NCBI RefSeq assembly: GCF_026262505.1
Contig: NC_067205.1
Span: 1,054,001-1,118,000 of the forward strand
Origin: Trichomonas vaginalis G3
Lineage: Eukaryota > Parabasalia > Trichomonadida > Trichomonadidae
Direction: 5' to 3'
Length of the DNA: 64,000 bases
Numbering within the stretch: the first letter of the stretch is position 1; every line of letters starts with the position of its first letter. The notes beneath the pieces were generated by a model that was given only the letters and a program-made list of their open reading frames with translations, made no database searches and was not told the DNA's origin. Shown here in pieces: positions 29,745 through 40,586 of this stretch. The position numbers and the translations under genes were made by a program.

Positions 29745-30178
29745 TTTATTTCCTCCTTGCCGTTTCTAAAATCTCAAAAATAATCGTTACAAAATTTCAG
29801 AGTTTACAAAATCTACAGTCAAAGTTTCCGCAAAAAAGAAAGAAGTTAGTAATATCATTCAATAGTATAATATGGTAAGCATAATCTATACTGTTGAATC
29901 CTCATAATAATTCGTTTTAATTTCCAAAAAAATCTGAACAATTCAAATATCTAAAGTAGATTATAGTTTTCAAAACTAGACTCTATTATAGATTAATTTT
30001 AATCTAAATGGAGAATCATGACGTAGGAAACTTATCTGATTTTGGATCAAATTCAAAGAAATATTGTTGAAAAAATTGTGTTTATGAGAAAATATTAGAA
30101 AAAATTAGCTTATCATGTTATAAATTAGTGATTGATGAAGTCTGTGAGCTAATCCTGCATAAATTGAGATAAAAAATT
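29745..30178. promoter_or_regulatory. Divergent promoter region between HYDIN and the helical-repeat gene
   Basis: About 430 bp separates the two divergent genes, so both promoters lie here. No clear initiator consensus directly abuts the HYDIN ATG; the plus-strand gene has no ATG at the start of its open frame. Confidence 0.45.
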
Positions 30179-30274
30179 TTGGACGAATTTTGGAGAGACA
30201 CGCTTCCCTTTGTGGATGAGTGCAATTTGGAACGAGAACTTATTCATCAAATCCTCTATGGAACAGTAGAGAAT

Positions 30275-33200
30275 ATGGTAATGTACAAAAATTTAATTCC
30301 TTCTCCAATTAAATATTCAATCATCAAAACATCGACAGAATGTGGCCCACCAGAAAAATGGGCACCATCACAAGATATAATGGATTATTTATTTGTGCGT
30401 TGGCGTCTTTTAACATTAACACCAAAAGATTTTGCAATAATTGAACCGATAAATCCTCAATTTTACATACAACTCTTCCAGAAACTTCCTTTACAATGGG
30501 CACAATTGCTTGCAAAGTTCTTTTTAGATGAGAAAAATGGAAATATTCCAGAAAAAAACAAACAAGATCTTGCGTTCGGTTTAGCAATTATGCACAACCA
30601 ATTCTTTGGTTTATACAAAGCATTAAATCCATACGTTGAATCCATTTTAATTAAAATTGGCTCAAAAACTTTATTTGAAAATCTTGGACTTGAAGCACTT
30701 TCTCTTTCTAAACGAATCGATCCAGAGATGCTACAATACTTCAGAGCGGATCTGATTTCCCCTGAAGATTTCAAAAAACTTTGGTTGATGCCAACAATTT
30801 TAAAGGACGACAAGGCTTCTCTTCTTTTCCAGAGCTTGTTCCAATGTGCTGAACCATTTCCAAGACCATCCGCCCTATTTTCTTCAGATAATTTGCTTAC
30901 TTTATGTAATCATGTGATTGTCAAGAAAAGAAAGCAGTTTATTGATGAAATGGTCGATCCTTGTTACAATATATTAATCCAGGAAGATGACTACAGTCTT
31001 TGCGATGCTTATATCAGTAGTTTTCCTGAATTAAAGCCAATGATGGGTCTAATGTTCTACGAATCACTCTGCGCGAACCAGACAACTTTGGTTGACGTTA
31101 ATGAAGAGTGTTCGAAGTCCCAATGTGGAATTCAAATTTTTGATAATATTATTCAGAGATTTCATAATGATTTCGGTCTGATTGTCATTCTAAGACAAAT
31201 AACAGGTATAACAGTATCCAGAAGTAACTTTGCCGAGATGTCTTTGCCATTTTTCCTTCGAAGTTTCTTGACATCAAGTAATATGGAGGATATAATGCCG
31301 TACAGGCAATTAGAGTACTACATTATATCTGATAATGATAGATTATCTGATTTCTCCTTCATTTTTGCCCAGAAATGCATTTCTTTGGCGATTGAAGAAA
31401 TAATTTCGAAAGAAGCCAATTGCCAGTTCATGCAATACCTTTCTTTGGTCATGACTGAAGAAGTTTTGCAGAGTTTACTCGTTGATTTGTTCTCTTTGAT
31501 CTTTTTACAAGTGAATGGAGAATATATCTGTCCTCCAATGGTCGCAAAGACAATTGTTGATGCAGTACTAAGCTTAAAAGATGATGAACAATTTAAGATC
31601 GCTCACAGAAAGCTCGATACCGCTATAAGTTTAGGAATGGAAAAAATTGACATTTGTTTCCACGAAAACAGATATCTTTTGCAATTATTATTTGATGAGA
31701 AGAAATATGATGACGCTGTGAAGATATTTAAATACGATCCGGAGCTAAATCAAATTGCTTATCTCGCAGATTGCGCTGATCGCATGAGACGCCATCTTCC
31801 TGCCGATTTTCGTAATATTAATGATAAGAACTTGCTCTCCGCTGAGTTTTTCTTCACGCATTCAGAGGGACAACCTGATTTGGAAGGATTGGACCCATTT
31901 GTCAAGGCATTGGTCGAACGTCGCCTTAATACTGCTAATCCTCTTGAATGCATTGACGCAGATAGTATCCCAGCTTTGTTAACTGTTGTAGAAGAAGGAC
32001 AAGCAGCAAATTTGGCCAGATATCCTTTGTTAAACGACTTCATTGAGTTCCAGAAAATTGCTGCTAATGTCAATATAACAGGCCATTCCATCATTGAAGT
32101 CATAAACAAAGTTGTTGAAGCAGATGATATCTCGAAGTTTTCAGATTTCGAACGTATAGCCGGCCAAATGTCCTTGGAATTAATTGTGAGACAGGGAGAT
32201 GATTTGGGCCCGAATTTCAAGGAAATGATCAAAAATAAATATCCTTTAGTTTATTTGTTGCTCAGTGGATCACTTAAAATAGAGCAAGGAACAGAAGTTA
32301 AGAATACGAAAGTCCTCGAAAACTACGTAAAAATACCAAATTATTCTGATTGGACAGAAATCACAGAAAGTCAGATGCATGAACGCGTAATCCAGGCCTT
32401 TTATAAAGAGGATTACGATGAGCTTAATGATTTGTATTACCAAGACTCAGATCTTTACATGGAAGAAATGATTTTACTTATTAAGAAATGGACACTTAAC
32501 AAGATCGAAAAAGTTCTTCCATTCTCAACATATAAGACAATGTCCCTTGTTGAAGACAAATCTCTTACGATTCCAGAAACATTTATCAAATTACTCAGAA
32601 ATAATCGTTATTATGCGGCCAAAGAACTCTCTAATGAATTCTTTATCCATGATATCCAAGATCTCATCAATGAACATGTTTCTGGATACGATCAAAACGA
32701 AATTGAAGTTATCAAGCAATATTTCCCAGATTGCATCATAAATATGCCACCCAAGAAACCAGAAGATGATGAAACACTCATGGAATTCATCAAAATTGTT
32801 GCAAAACAAGACATCAAAGATTATAATAACATTATTCGCGTAATTTGGGAGTTTTCTAGGCGGAAAGAGGTTTTCTCGGTTGAATTTGTTGATGCTGTCC
32901 TTGAAAATGCCACTTCTGTCATTTCTATGATGCTTGTCAAAGATATTGAATCAGAATTAAAGATGATCAAAGATTTTTCAAGGTTATACAACAGTATTAT
33001 GCAAATATATAACCATATTGAGACGACTCACGAGATTTCTCGCTTCGAATCAACATTTATGAAGTTATCTATCCTAAATCGCCTTCTTCATCGCCATATC
33101 AACCACAGATTTGGCTTTAAATATAACTTCTCTAATTTCATGAGCCAGGAATTCGGAAGGTTCATATTTACAATTTGTATTATTTATGATTACCCGAATT

Positions 33201-34468
33201 TGGCTTTTGACATCGTCAATTCGTATCAAATAAATTCGAATTTGACTTATAACAGAGCTTTCGCCTGTTTCCACCTCGGAAACTATCAGGACGGACTTGA
33301 TGAATTAAAGAGGTCGATTATCTCAACGAACGTTCACTCCCATAATGTCCAAGAGCTACTTTACGATCTGAAGAGGTCAACAATCTTCAGATTGCCAATT
33401 AATATCGACGAATGTTTGAAATTTAAACATTTTATTTCAATTCGCGGAACAATTGTCCAAGCTTATGCTTCTCAGGTCGGATTAATTGCAAGTAGCCCTC
33501 AGATATCATCATTGGACCAATCTTTGGAGATAACTGGCTTGAAATCAGATAGAGTTGCATTTCATGCATCGACAGGGTCATTCGATGATGCATTTAATGC
33601 TTTCTTTGATGAAGGATTCGGTTCCAATCACTTTATCTCTTTAATTTTCACTCAAGCCCTTGCAAATAATAATTGGAACATGTTATGGCGATACATCATG
33701 AAATTAAAGGGTGAAAGGCCAGAACTAATGACATATGTTAATGATGCTTTAACATTTGCTAAGAATTACCACTTAAACTACACAATTTTCGACATAACTT
33801 TCAGATTAGGAATGCATGATGATTGTTTGACCTCAGGAATAGCGAAATTCGCTCAATCCAAGTCATGGAAGGAGATGCAGAGGTGTTTGGAAGATCTAAA
33901 GAAGGAAACTCAAAAAGCAATCGTAGATGAAGGTTCAAAGATGTTCAAACCAGAGAAATTGTATGAGTTACTTCATAGAATAGAGATTCAGAACCAAATT
34001 ATCACTGTTTTCGAAGATTCCAACAAACAATTTTCAAATGAACTAGAATTGATCACTTCTAGAGAACACGCGTTGACACTTGCCGCAAATTTACTTTTGG
34101 ACTATCATTTGGGCTTCGTAAATGAGATTTGCGCGTTTGATGACGTAAATATCTCCGATGTTTGTATTTCATTAGTAAATATTTTGCCACTAAGTGGTCG
34201 CATGGAAGAATTTATTAAAGGAATGCGAACAATGAACGAATTCGACGCAAAAATGATTATGCCTGACTTAATTGCAGCTTTTCACAGAAGAAGTGTCACT
34301 CTTTCCTCATTTATGCAGTTTGTAAACGCAAATGTTCCTTCCCATGACATAAAAGCTTTGGCTTTCGCAAAATGCGGAATGAGAGAAGAAGCAATGAACG
34401 AAGTAAGACAATCTAAGGGTCAGAACACTCTAATAGAAGTCAACAAAATATTCGAACAATACTATTAA
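30275..34468 (+). CDS. Large helical-repeat (alpha-solenoid) protein, unrecognised
   Basis: About 1397 aa from the first in-frame ATG at 30275. The frame is open back to 30173 without an ATG, and those extra residues look coding, so a non-AUG start, an upstream exon or a lost ATG is possible; no typical trichomonad 5' splice site is visible upstream. The whole protein is predicted helical by composition, with hydrophobic helix pairs repeating every 35-45 residues, as in TPR/HEAT-type scaffolds. No transmembrane segment, zinc finger or catalytic motif. The C-terminal part (about 1150 to the end) has a faint resemblance to large vesicle-traffic solenoids such as spastizin or spatacsin, which I would not rely on. 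Confidence 0.7.
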   Translation: MVMYKNLIPSPIKYSIIKTSTECGPPEKWAPSQDIMDYLFVRWRLLTLTPKDFAIIEPINPQFYIQLFQKLPLQWAQLLAKFFLDEKNGNIPEKNKQDLAFGLAIMHNQFFGLYKALNPYVESILIKIGSKTLFENLGLEALSLSKRIDPEMLQYFRADLISPEDFKKLWLMPTILKDDKASLLFQSLFQCAEPFPRPSALFSSDNLLTLCNHVIVKKRKQFIDEMVDPCYNILIQEDDYSLCDAYISSFPELKPMMGLMFYESLCANQTTLVDVNEECSKSQCGIQIFDNIIQRFHNDFGLIVILRQITGITVSRSNFAEMSLPFFLRSFLTSSNMEDIMPYRQLEYYIISDNDRLSDFSFIFAQKCISLAIEEIISKEANCQFMQYLSLVMTEEVLQSLLVDLFSLIFLQVNGEYICPPMVAKTIVDAVLSLKDDEQFKIAHRKLDTAISLGMEKIDICFHENRYLLQLLFDEKKYDDAVKIFKYDPELNQIAYLADCADRMRRHLPADFRNINDKNLLSAEFFFTHSEGQPDLEGLDPFVKALVERRLNTANPLECIDADSIPALLTVVEEGQAANLARYPLLNDFIEFQKIAANVNITGHSIIEVINKVVEADDISKFSDFERIAGQMSLELIVRQGDDLGPNFKEMIKNKYPLVYLLLSGSLKIEQGTEVKNTKVLENYVKIPNYSDWTEITESQMHERVIQAFYKEDYDELNDLYYQDSDLYMEEMILLIKKWTLNKIEKVLPFSTYKTMSLVEDKSLTIPETFIKLLRNNRYYAAKELSNEFFIHDIQDLINEHVSGYDQNEIEVIKQYFPDCIINMPPKKPEDDETLMEFIKIVAKQDIKDYNNIIRVIWEFSRRKEVFSVEFVDAVLENATSVISMMLVKDIESELKMIKDFSRLYNSIMQIYNHIETTHEISRFESTFMKLSILNRLLHRHINHRFGFKYNFSNFMSQEFGRFIFTICIIYDYPNLAFDIVNSYQINSNLTYNRAFACFHLGNYQDGLDELKRSIISTNVHSHNVQELLYDLKRSTIFRLPINIDECLKFKHFISIRGTIVQAYASQVGLIASSPQISSLDQSLEITGLKSDRVAFHASTGSFDDAFNAFFDEGFGSNHFISLIFTQALANNNWNMLWRYIMKLKGERPELMTYVNDALTFAKNYHLNYTIFDITFRLGMHDDCLTSGIAKFAQSKSWKEMQRCLEDLKKETQKAIVDEGSKMFKPEKLYELLHRIEIQNQIITVFEDSNKQFSNELELITSREHALTLAANLLLDYHLGFVNEICAFDDVNISDVCISLVNILPLSGRMEEFIKGMRTMNEFDAKMIMPDLIAAFHRRSVTLSSFMQFVNANVPSHDIKALAFAKCGMREEAMNEVRQSKGQNTLIEVNKIFEQYY

Positions 34469-34887
34469 TATTTTTTGTTTAATAAAATTTGTTATTTTTT
34501 ATCTTATTCAAATAATTTAATATATATTCTTCTCGATTAAGCTTTACTTGTCTGGTACATACTAAATCTAAAGGTTTTTCCATATATGTCCATTTATTCT
34601 TTATCAAAATATTTCCAATTTATAAAATTCATCGTAAGAGAAAGACATGAATCCTAATTTTTGACGATTGTAAGCTAAGTATCATGGAGGCATAGTATGA
34701 TTGCTCTCGCAAATGACTTTCGAAGCAAAGAATTGAAAAAAATGACAAGAAAATTTTCATAAGTTTTGCTTTGTTTTATATGTTGATAAAAAATCTTGAT
34801 TTTTCATTTAAAATTTTTTTGAATTGAAGGCCATTTTTTTCTGAAGTCCCTCCGATAAAATTTTATCCATAAATTTTTATTGCAATC
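34469..34887. other. Intergenic spacer
   Basis: About 420 bp of AT-rich sequence between two plus-strand genes. It must contain the promoter of the SNARE gene. Nothing else recognised. Confidence 0.4.
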
Positions 34888-35463
34888 ATGATTGACCCTG
34901 CTGCTGTAAAGAAAAAGATAGAAGAGTTTAAAACATATTTAGCAGAACTTAAGTCTTTGAAGAAATCCATTAATTCAACAACGAGCAGAAGAAAAATCCA
35001 AACAATATTTGATAAATTCGAGGCAGAATCCGAACAAACTACATTTGAGTTCGAAAAATACAAAGGCAAGGAACTCAAAGACCTCAAAATAAAATATACA
35101 GACTTAATAGAAGAATTCGAAGAAATGAAAGATGACTTATACCATCAGATAACCAAGCTTGAAGCTAATGGTGGCAATGAGGAATATCATACTCCTGAAA
35201 AACAAGAACCGCAGAGTGATGCCTTAATCAGATACGAACAGGAAACAGAAGAAGTCGATTACCTTGCAAATGAAACTCGTGAAATAGCAAATGCAATGAG
35301 GGATATCGATAATGTAACCAATAAACTCAATGATGAAATTCAAAACCAGCGCTTCATAGTAAGATCTGTTGATGATAAAATCCAAGCTACTACTGAGACG
35401 ATGGAAAAAGGAAACCAGAGTCTTGAAAAGGCTCAAGAATACCAACCTAAATGTCGAATCTAA
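34888..35463 (+). CDS. SNAP-25/Vam7-like Q-SNARE without membrane anchor (191 aa)
   Basis: The N-terminal part (1-85) is a Lys/Glu-rich coiled helix, then a Pro/Glu/Gln linker (about 98-110). The C-terminal 60 residues form a SNARE-like heptad helix, with a Gln in the motif D-E-I-Q-N-Q-R corresponding to the N-E-I-D-T-Q-N central layer of SNAP-25-type Qc SNAREs. There is no C-terminal transmembrane helix; the protein ends K-C-R-I, and the Cys could carry a lipid. It would act in membrane fusion together with Rab-type regulators. Alternatives are Vam7 or a plain coiled-coil protein. ATG at 34888 follows TTGCAATC. Confidence 0.55.
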   Translation: MIDPAAVKKKIEEFKTYLAELKSLKKSINSTTSRRKIQTIFDKFEAESEQTTFEFEKYKGKELKDLKIKYTDLIEEFEEMKDDLYHQITKLEANGGNEEYHTPEKQEPQSDALIRYEQETEEVDYLANETREIANAMRDIDNVTNKLNDEIQNQRFIVRSVDDKIQATTETMEKGNQSLEKAQEYQPKCRI

Positions 35464-35634
35464 ATCTATCTTGTTGAAAAATAATATTATTGTTTGTTAT
35501 TGTCCATGTAAACTTCGTATGTGTATGCGCAAATTCGTTTCTGAGAGAGAAATAATGTAGAATTCTTCAAAATTGATGAACGAATTAAATTTATAATTAT
35601 GTTTTATACAGATATATTTTAAGGTAAATGTAAG

Positions 35635-35706
35635 GGGTGAATGGTATAATGGTTAGTATTGTTGATTGTGGCTCAATAGATCCATGTTCGATTCACGGTT
35701 CACCCA
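35635..35706 (+). tRNA. tRNA-His (GTG)
   Basis: A 72-nt cloverleaf: acceptor GGGTGAA pairs with TTCACCC; the anticodon stem GTTGA/TCAAT closes the loop TTGTGGC with anticodon GTG; the T arm has loop TTCGATT with one A-C mismatch in its stem. Discriminator A is at 35706, and a genomic G at 35634 precedes the acceptor, matching the extra 5' G of tRNA-His. The T run at about 35708-35719 fits an RNA polymerase III terminator. No intron. Confidence 0.9.
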
Positions 35707-35876
35707 CTTTTTTCTTTTTGAATGATAATACCATCTTGGAAAGAATAAGTGTATCTAGAAGTAGAGAATCATTCTATTGGATATTTTTTAATCAATTCAT
35801 AAAATATACATGATATGTAAATAATGAATTTCAAATTATCAAAAAAATTACAAAAAGTTTTTAGTTATAATAAATT

Positions 35877-38264
35877 CTACTTATTAGCTCTTGCTGTTTT
35901 CATTAGAACCAAACGTTGTACAGCTGGCTTCATCTTAGAGATCTGTTTCTTGAACACTGTCGGAATCTTCTTATTAATTTCGACAAAAGTGTTAATAACA
36001 AAGTTCCTTACGATGTCATCATCAGAAGAACTGTAAGGGATCAATTTCATAGCAACAGCCTTTTGTACAGGAACAATTCTTTGTGGGGTTGCCTTCGCGA
36101 AGAAATTATGTAAAACTTCTAAAGCAGTTCTTCTTTTGTCTTGTACTCTGTCTATGATATTGAACAAGACACCCATTGACTTAACTTCATAAAGAACTTC
36201 TGTTAATGCCTGTTTTCCGTCCTCTTTCCATTCGCAATCTTCTTTAGACATACAATTAATTATTGGATCGACAAAATTAGAAAAGGAAACATCTGTGAAC
36301 TTCCTAGCATTAGAAAACAGTGGTAAAATCGCAATTTGTTGTTTCGGATTTTCATTTGTAAAAATTTCAATGGCCTCTGAATTCATGATCGTCATCATTT
36401 CTTGTGCATTTTGATCTTTTTCGAAAATTTCAAGGAGATGTTGGAGATCTTCTTGAATATTATTTCCTTCCTTTGCTTGGTTGATGAGTTTTGTAAGGTC
36501 TTCTGCAAAGGAATTCTTCTTTATATGAGCATTTACGTAATTTGAAATCTGTGGTGTTTTGTTTGCCAATTTATTGAGGCCAAGGACTGCATTGCAGAAT
36601 CCTGCACACGTTTCATGCGGTTGTGGGCATTCTCTGAGCATGTCTACCTGAGCATTTATTTCAGATAAAGCTCCAAGGAATGGAAATGCTGCTGGATTCT
36701 GTTCAGATCGCTTAGAAGCTGCCAAATCTGAGATTAATACTTCTCCGGTGTAAATTTGAACGGCTTTTTCAACAATTTTGAGATTAAATGAAGTTTCTTT
36801 GAAAATTTCGAAGATATAAGGCTGTAATTGTTCTGGGTATTTGTCAAGAAGCCCAGATACTATTTCTAGCCAGTGTGAGTACTTTGGCTTGAGATTTATG
36901 GCGGATTTCAAACCAGGACCAAGTTCCTCAGCATGAGGATCAATTTGAGAGAAATCATTATTGTTAATTGCATCAGATACGAATTCGATATATAAATCAG
37001 CCTCTTCTGCTTTGCTTGGCTTAATTATTTCTTCAAAATTAATTTGAAGTGGTTGTTTTTCAGCAGAGCGCTTTGTTGGGATACGTGATTGTTTCTTTTG
37101 TGGTTTTTGTTGCTCTTCCTCTTCTTTATGCTCTTCTTCATTTTGTGGGATTTCTTTTTGCTCTTCCTCTTCTGGTGGAATTTCCTCGGCTTTCTCCTCT
37201 TCTTCCTCTTGTTTCTGTTCATTTGGCATTTCTCCTTCTTCAATAAATGTCTGTTTCTCTACTTCTTCAAAATCATCAAGACGATCTTCAGTATTTTCTT
37301 CATTTCCTGTGATATTTTCTGTTTCTGGCTTATCTTCTTTCACTTCCTTTTGAGTTGGCTTTGGTTCTGCCTTTTTTGGTTTAATAACAATATCATCTTC
37401 AGAAAAGTCTTCGACTGGTTCTGTAATTTTAGATGTTTGTCTGGATGATTGTTTTTGTGGTTGCTTCTGCTTCCTTGGTGGTGAGAATTGATCGGTCCTT
37501 TTGGCTTTTCTTGGGACAAAAATTAAAGGTAATGTAGATTTCTGTGTTTTTGGACGAGAACTGACATTTTCTAAATTCTTGTATGCTTCGTTTGAGATTT
37601 TTACTAAAGTTTCGTCTGAATTACTTGAGAATTTTGTCAATGAATCGATAATTTGTGATTTGACTTCTTCTATCGACTTTGCGGGCCAAGTTTCGGTAAC
37701 AATATGTAGCATTTCGGCAACTGTAACTTTACTGGCAAGATCTGATGAATTTCCGTAAGGAATAATTTGTTTAATAAGGCTTGGATTTACTGTAGTTTTT
37801 GTGATCTCCAAAAGAGATATATGAGCACAGTTCGCAACATTTATATTTTGATGAGATAATAATTTCATCATGAGAGGAATAAATTCTGAAATGAACTGGT
37901 AACTTTCTCTTTTCATTATTTGAGAAACGCCAACGCAAAATGTAAGTGTACTCTTTATTGTTAATGGACGAATATCTGATAATAATCCTTTGATTGACTT
38001 AACGAGATTTTGAATATCGCCTTGTTTAAAATAATAAATGCCACCCTTAATATATTGTAATGCAATTGTTAATGCTTCATTTCTTTTGGACCAATCTTCT
38101 TTAGATGCCATATTTCCTCGAAGAAATTCAATAATTGATTTTGCTTCATCTTCTGTATCAACTTCTTTTGCAGTAACAGATTCAATTGATGAAATGATTT
38201 CGTCTTTCAAGAAATTAAGATCATCTTCTGTTTCAAGTTGTTTATTTTTGTCACTCTTTTTCAT
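35877..38264 (-). CDS. CLASP/TOG-like microtubule-binding protein (795 aa)
   Basis: ATG at 38264; the frame is open a little further up but only with a TTG. The N-terminal third (about 10-250) is helical HEAT-type repeat of CLASP_N/TOG character, with the spacing 'W-S-K-R-N-E-A-L' at the start, typical of a TOG domain's first helix. A Lys/Glu/Pro-rich linker (about 260-410), including 'SRIPTKRS', is likely to bind microtubules. The C-terminal part (about 420-795) is again helical repeat. CLASPs stabilise microtubule plus ends and help build spindles and axonemes. Family assignment is by fold pattern; another HEAT protein is possible. Confidence 0.6.
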   Translation of the reverse strand: MKKSDKNKQLETEDDLNFLKDEIISSIESVTAKEVDTEDEAKSIIEFLRGNMASKEDWSKRNEALTIALQYIKGGIYYFKQGDIQNLVKSIKGLLSDIRPLTIKSTLTFCVGVSQIMKRESYQFISEFIPLMMKLLSHQNINVANCAHISLLEITKTTVNPSLIKQIIPYGNSSDLASKVTVAEMLHIVTETWPAKSIEEVKSQIIDSLTKFSSNSDETLVKISNEAYKNLENVSSRPKTQKSTLPLIFVPRKAKRTDQFSPPRKQKQPQKQSSRQTSKITEPVEDFSEDDIVIKPKKAEPKPTQKEVKEDKPETENITGNEENTEDRLDDFEEVEKQTFIEEGEMPNEQKQEEEEEKAEEIPPEEEEQKEIPQNEEEHKEEEEQQKPQKKQSRIPTKRSAEKQPLQINFEEIIKPSKAEEADLYIEFVSDAINNNDFSQIDPHAEELGPGLKSAINLKPKYSHWLEIVSGLLDKYPEQLQPYIFEIFKETSFNLKIVEKAVQIYTGEVLISDLAASKRSEQNPAAFPFLGALSEINAQVDMLRECPQPHETCAGFCNAVLGLNKLANKTPQISNYVNAHIKKNSFAEDLTKLINQAKEGNNIQEDLQHLLEIFEKDQNAQEMMTIMNSEAIEIFTNENPKQQIAILPLFSNARKFTDVSFSNFVDPIINCMSKEDCEWKEDGKQALTEVLYEVKSMGVLFNIIDRVQDKRRTALEVLHNFFAKATPQRIVPVQKAVAMKLIPYSSSDDDIVRNFVINTFVEINKKIPTVFKKQISKMKPAVQRLVLMKTARANK

Positions 38265-38847
38265 TCTCTCTCGATTTTTTTGACGTTTAGAAATTTCTAT
38301 TGTTTCTTGCAATGTAATTGAATTTTATACTTTTAGACGATTCTTGGTCTTTTTCAAACTCAATTGTTCATTTTGAAGCCAAATTAAGAAAAAAATAAAG
38401 AAAATTATTGGTATTTCAAAGAAAGAGCGCTCAATTCGATATTTCCTGATAGATTTGAGTAATATATTATTATATAAAATGTTTAATTACTACAATTGTT
38501 AGGAATTCTTTATCAGAATTAACTGGGACAAGATGTTAAGTAAAGATATTAATAATATCACACACAAGAGAGACATTTTTGAATACCAATCTGATTTAAA
38601 TGCATCTAATTTATAGGGAAGAAAAATCTTTTCTGGGATTTTGATGAGGAAGCATTCAAAAACTTCCAATTTAACTGCATGCTTAACTAATAACAATAAT
38701 GATCACTAAAATTAAGTTGCAGCAAATTATATCTCCTTTGATTCAGGATTATATAAAAGAAATGAAAACAATTCAGTGCTTTCAACTCATGTTATGGTAA
38801 AAATAATATAAAGTATTAACATAGATAGAACGCTTTACAAACAAAAT

Positions 38848-39069
38848 TTAAGGACGCATAAAAGATAAAGAAGAAAGGCTGGAGGATGCTGGACGACAAC
38901 AATCCTCATCTTGAATGTATTCCTTAATCTGGTGTTTGCGGGTGGAGAGAATTGGATGAATTGGGCGATGTGGTCTGTCAAATATGTTATAGAAGGCTCT
39001 TTGATCCATTGGTTTCATGTTTTCGTTTATCTTTGGCTTTGGGGCATCGAAGAAGCTGTAGTGTTGCAT
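38848..39069 (-). CDS. Small unknown protein (73 aa)
   Basis: MQHYSFFDAPKP start; basic, Pro-rich and Ser-rich, with a Cys pair near residue 56. Coding is supported by a near-perfect initiator (TCATTTTTCA at 39075-39084 on the plus-strand numbering, read on the minus strand) six bases upstream of the ATG. No signal peptide or membrane segment and no family recognised. Confidence 0.55.
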   Translation of the reverse strand: MQHYSFFDAPKPKINENMKPMDQRAFYNIFDRPHRPIHPILSTRKHQIKEYIQDEDCCRPASSSLSSLSFMRP

Positions 39070-39074
39070 ATTCT

Positions 39075-39084
39075 TGAAAAATGA
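39075..39084 (-). promoter_or_regulatory. Initiator (Inr) element of the 73-aa gene
   Basis: TCATTTTTCA on the minus strand matches the first ten bases of the trichomonad consensus TCAYTWYTCATTA, placed just upstream of the ATG. Confidence 0.75.
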
Positions 39085-40235
39085 ACTAAAATTTTATGAA
39101 GTAGTTCAAATTTCTGTTGCTTTATTGAATGTTCTCAATTACTTTTCAGAGGAATTTTCTGAGTAAATCTCCGCAAATAACGGTTTGATTTTGCAAATTT
39201 TTTAAGATAAAATATGCTTATAATATTATATTAAGTAAGTTTTGTTTGGAGAGCGGCGGAAAAAAAGGTGATCCTAAATGAAGTGAAAAAATTGACGAAA
39301 ATTGATGGTTAAAACATTAAATTGTGATCAATCTTATAACAGAAATACGATAATTGTGAACTTGTTTAGTGATTTCATATTAAAGATTTATATATTAATG
39401 AACTCAAATCAAAAATACGACAATAATATTTAAATTTCCTTCTTAACAAGGTATTATCCAAGAGTTCAACTCTAAGTTATGAATTTTGTAATAGAGTTGT
39501 CGTATAGAAAATATCCATTTTTGTTTTTTCACAGTAATTCTTTCAGATTATGGTCGTATCTACTCCATACATCAATTAGATACGAATAATTTGATTGTCT
39601 TTCTTTAGTTCTAAATGTTATAGTTATCCATTGTTATTATTTAAAATACAAAAATGAAAATGAAGCTAACACCATATGATATTTGATTTTGATTTGCAAT
39701 ATTCAGTAATATTGCTTACATCAAATACATATGTCTCCTTATCATATGGTTTATTCTATTTCATTTGAAAGTCATTTAGATTTTAAATGATTTTGATATT
39801 TTCGCAAGACATGGTCAACAAAAGAAGCATGCATTAAAATATCTCGTATTCACTCATGTAAGTCTGCCTATTGGAACTTCTGTAATATGAATTTATCAAA
39901 GAATCAATACGATGTATCATTAGCAATTTAACTATATGCGTGTCAATGTTATCTTTAATGCTAATATATTCTTGAAGTTTTTATGGAAAAATAAATGAAT
40001 TTCCAGATAAAATCAGATCAAGGAGTTTGATTATGAGTAGGTGCCAAAAGTGCTTACTCTTAAACAACCGTCGGATTTCCGGGTGAAATCGTGACACACT
40101 TTCGTCTTTCGTAGGCAGTGGTGGTTGTTACAAAAGGTAACTTCGAATGTAGCGTGAAATCTGCAAAAAAAATTCTGAAATTTGAATGGAGAACACAAAA
40201 ATTGAATAGTTTACGTCAATAAAAAAGAGAAAAAT
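39085..40235. other. Intergenic region with an 80-nt hairpin at 39671-39750
   Basis: No gene seen in about 1.15 kb. The only structure is an imperfect hairpin: ACCATATGAT(A)/TATCATATGGT outer stem, ATTTGAT/ATCAAAT middle stem, GCAATATT/AATATTGC inner stem with loop CAGT. A relatively GC-rich patch lies at about 40040-40150. Confidence 0.5.
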
Positions 40236-40314
40236 GAAGCCAATGTGTCTCGAACCTAGGACTTAGAGCAGCAATCCCACTATTTATCACATTACACTAC
40301 ATGCATCTCTCACC
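40236..40314 (-). pseudogene. tRNA-like sequence (fossil)
   Basis: On the minus strand: box A-like TGTAGTGTAATGTGA, then box B-like GGTTCGAGACA at tRNA spacing, and a T-rich tail TTTTTCTCTTTTTT resembling a Pol III terminator. Acceptor ends do not pair, so it is not a functional tRNA. It is either a decayed tRNA gene or a tRNA-derived short element. Confidence 0.45.
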
Positions 40315-40586
40315 TCAGTGAATGAGATCAACTATATGATAACTTTTTCCCCATTATATTCTTGTGGAAAAGTGACAAATAGCAACTTTGACCCTCTCTC
40401 GTTTGATTATTATATTGCCCGTTTATTATTAAATTTTATGATAAATTGAATCTTCAAACGTCAAAAAAATAAATTTGCAAAAATTTATATTTAGGTGAAA
40501 TATGATTGGTAATCAATGTTACTGCATAATCTTATTTTTATCACTTTTTTGTAAAATAAAATTGAGGAAGTTTGTTTGAAGTATCA

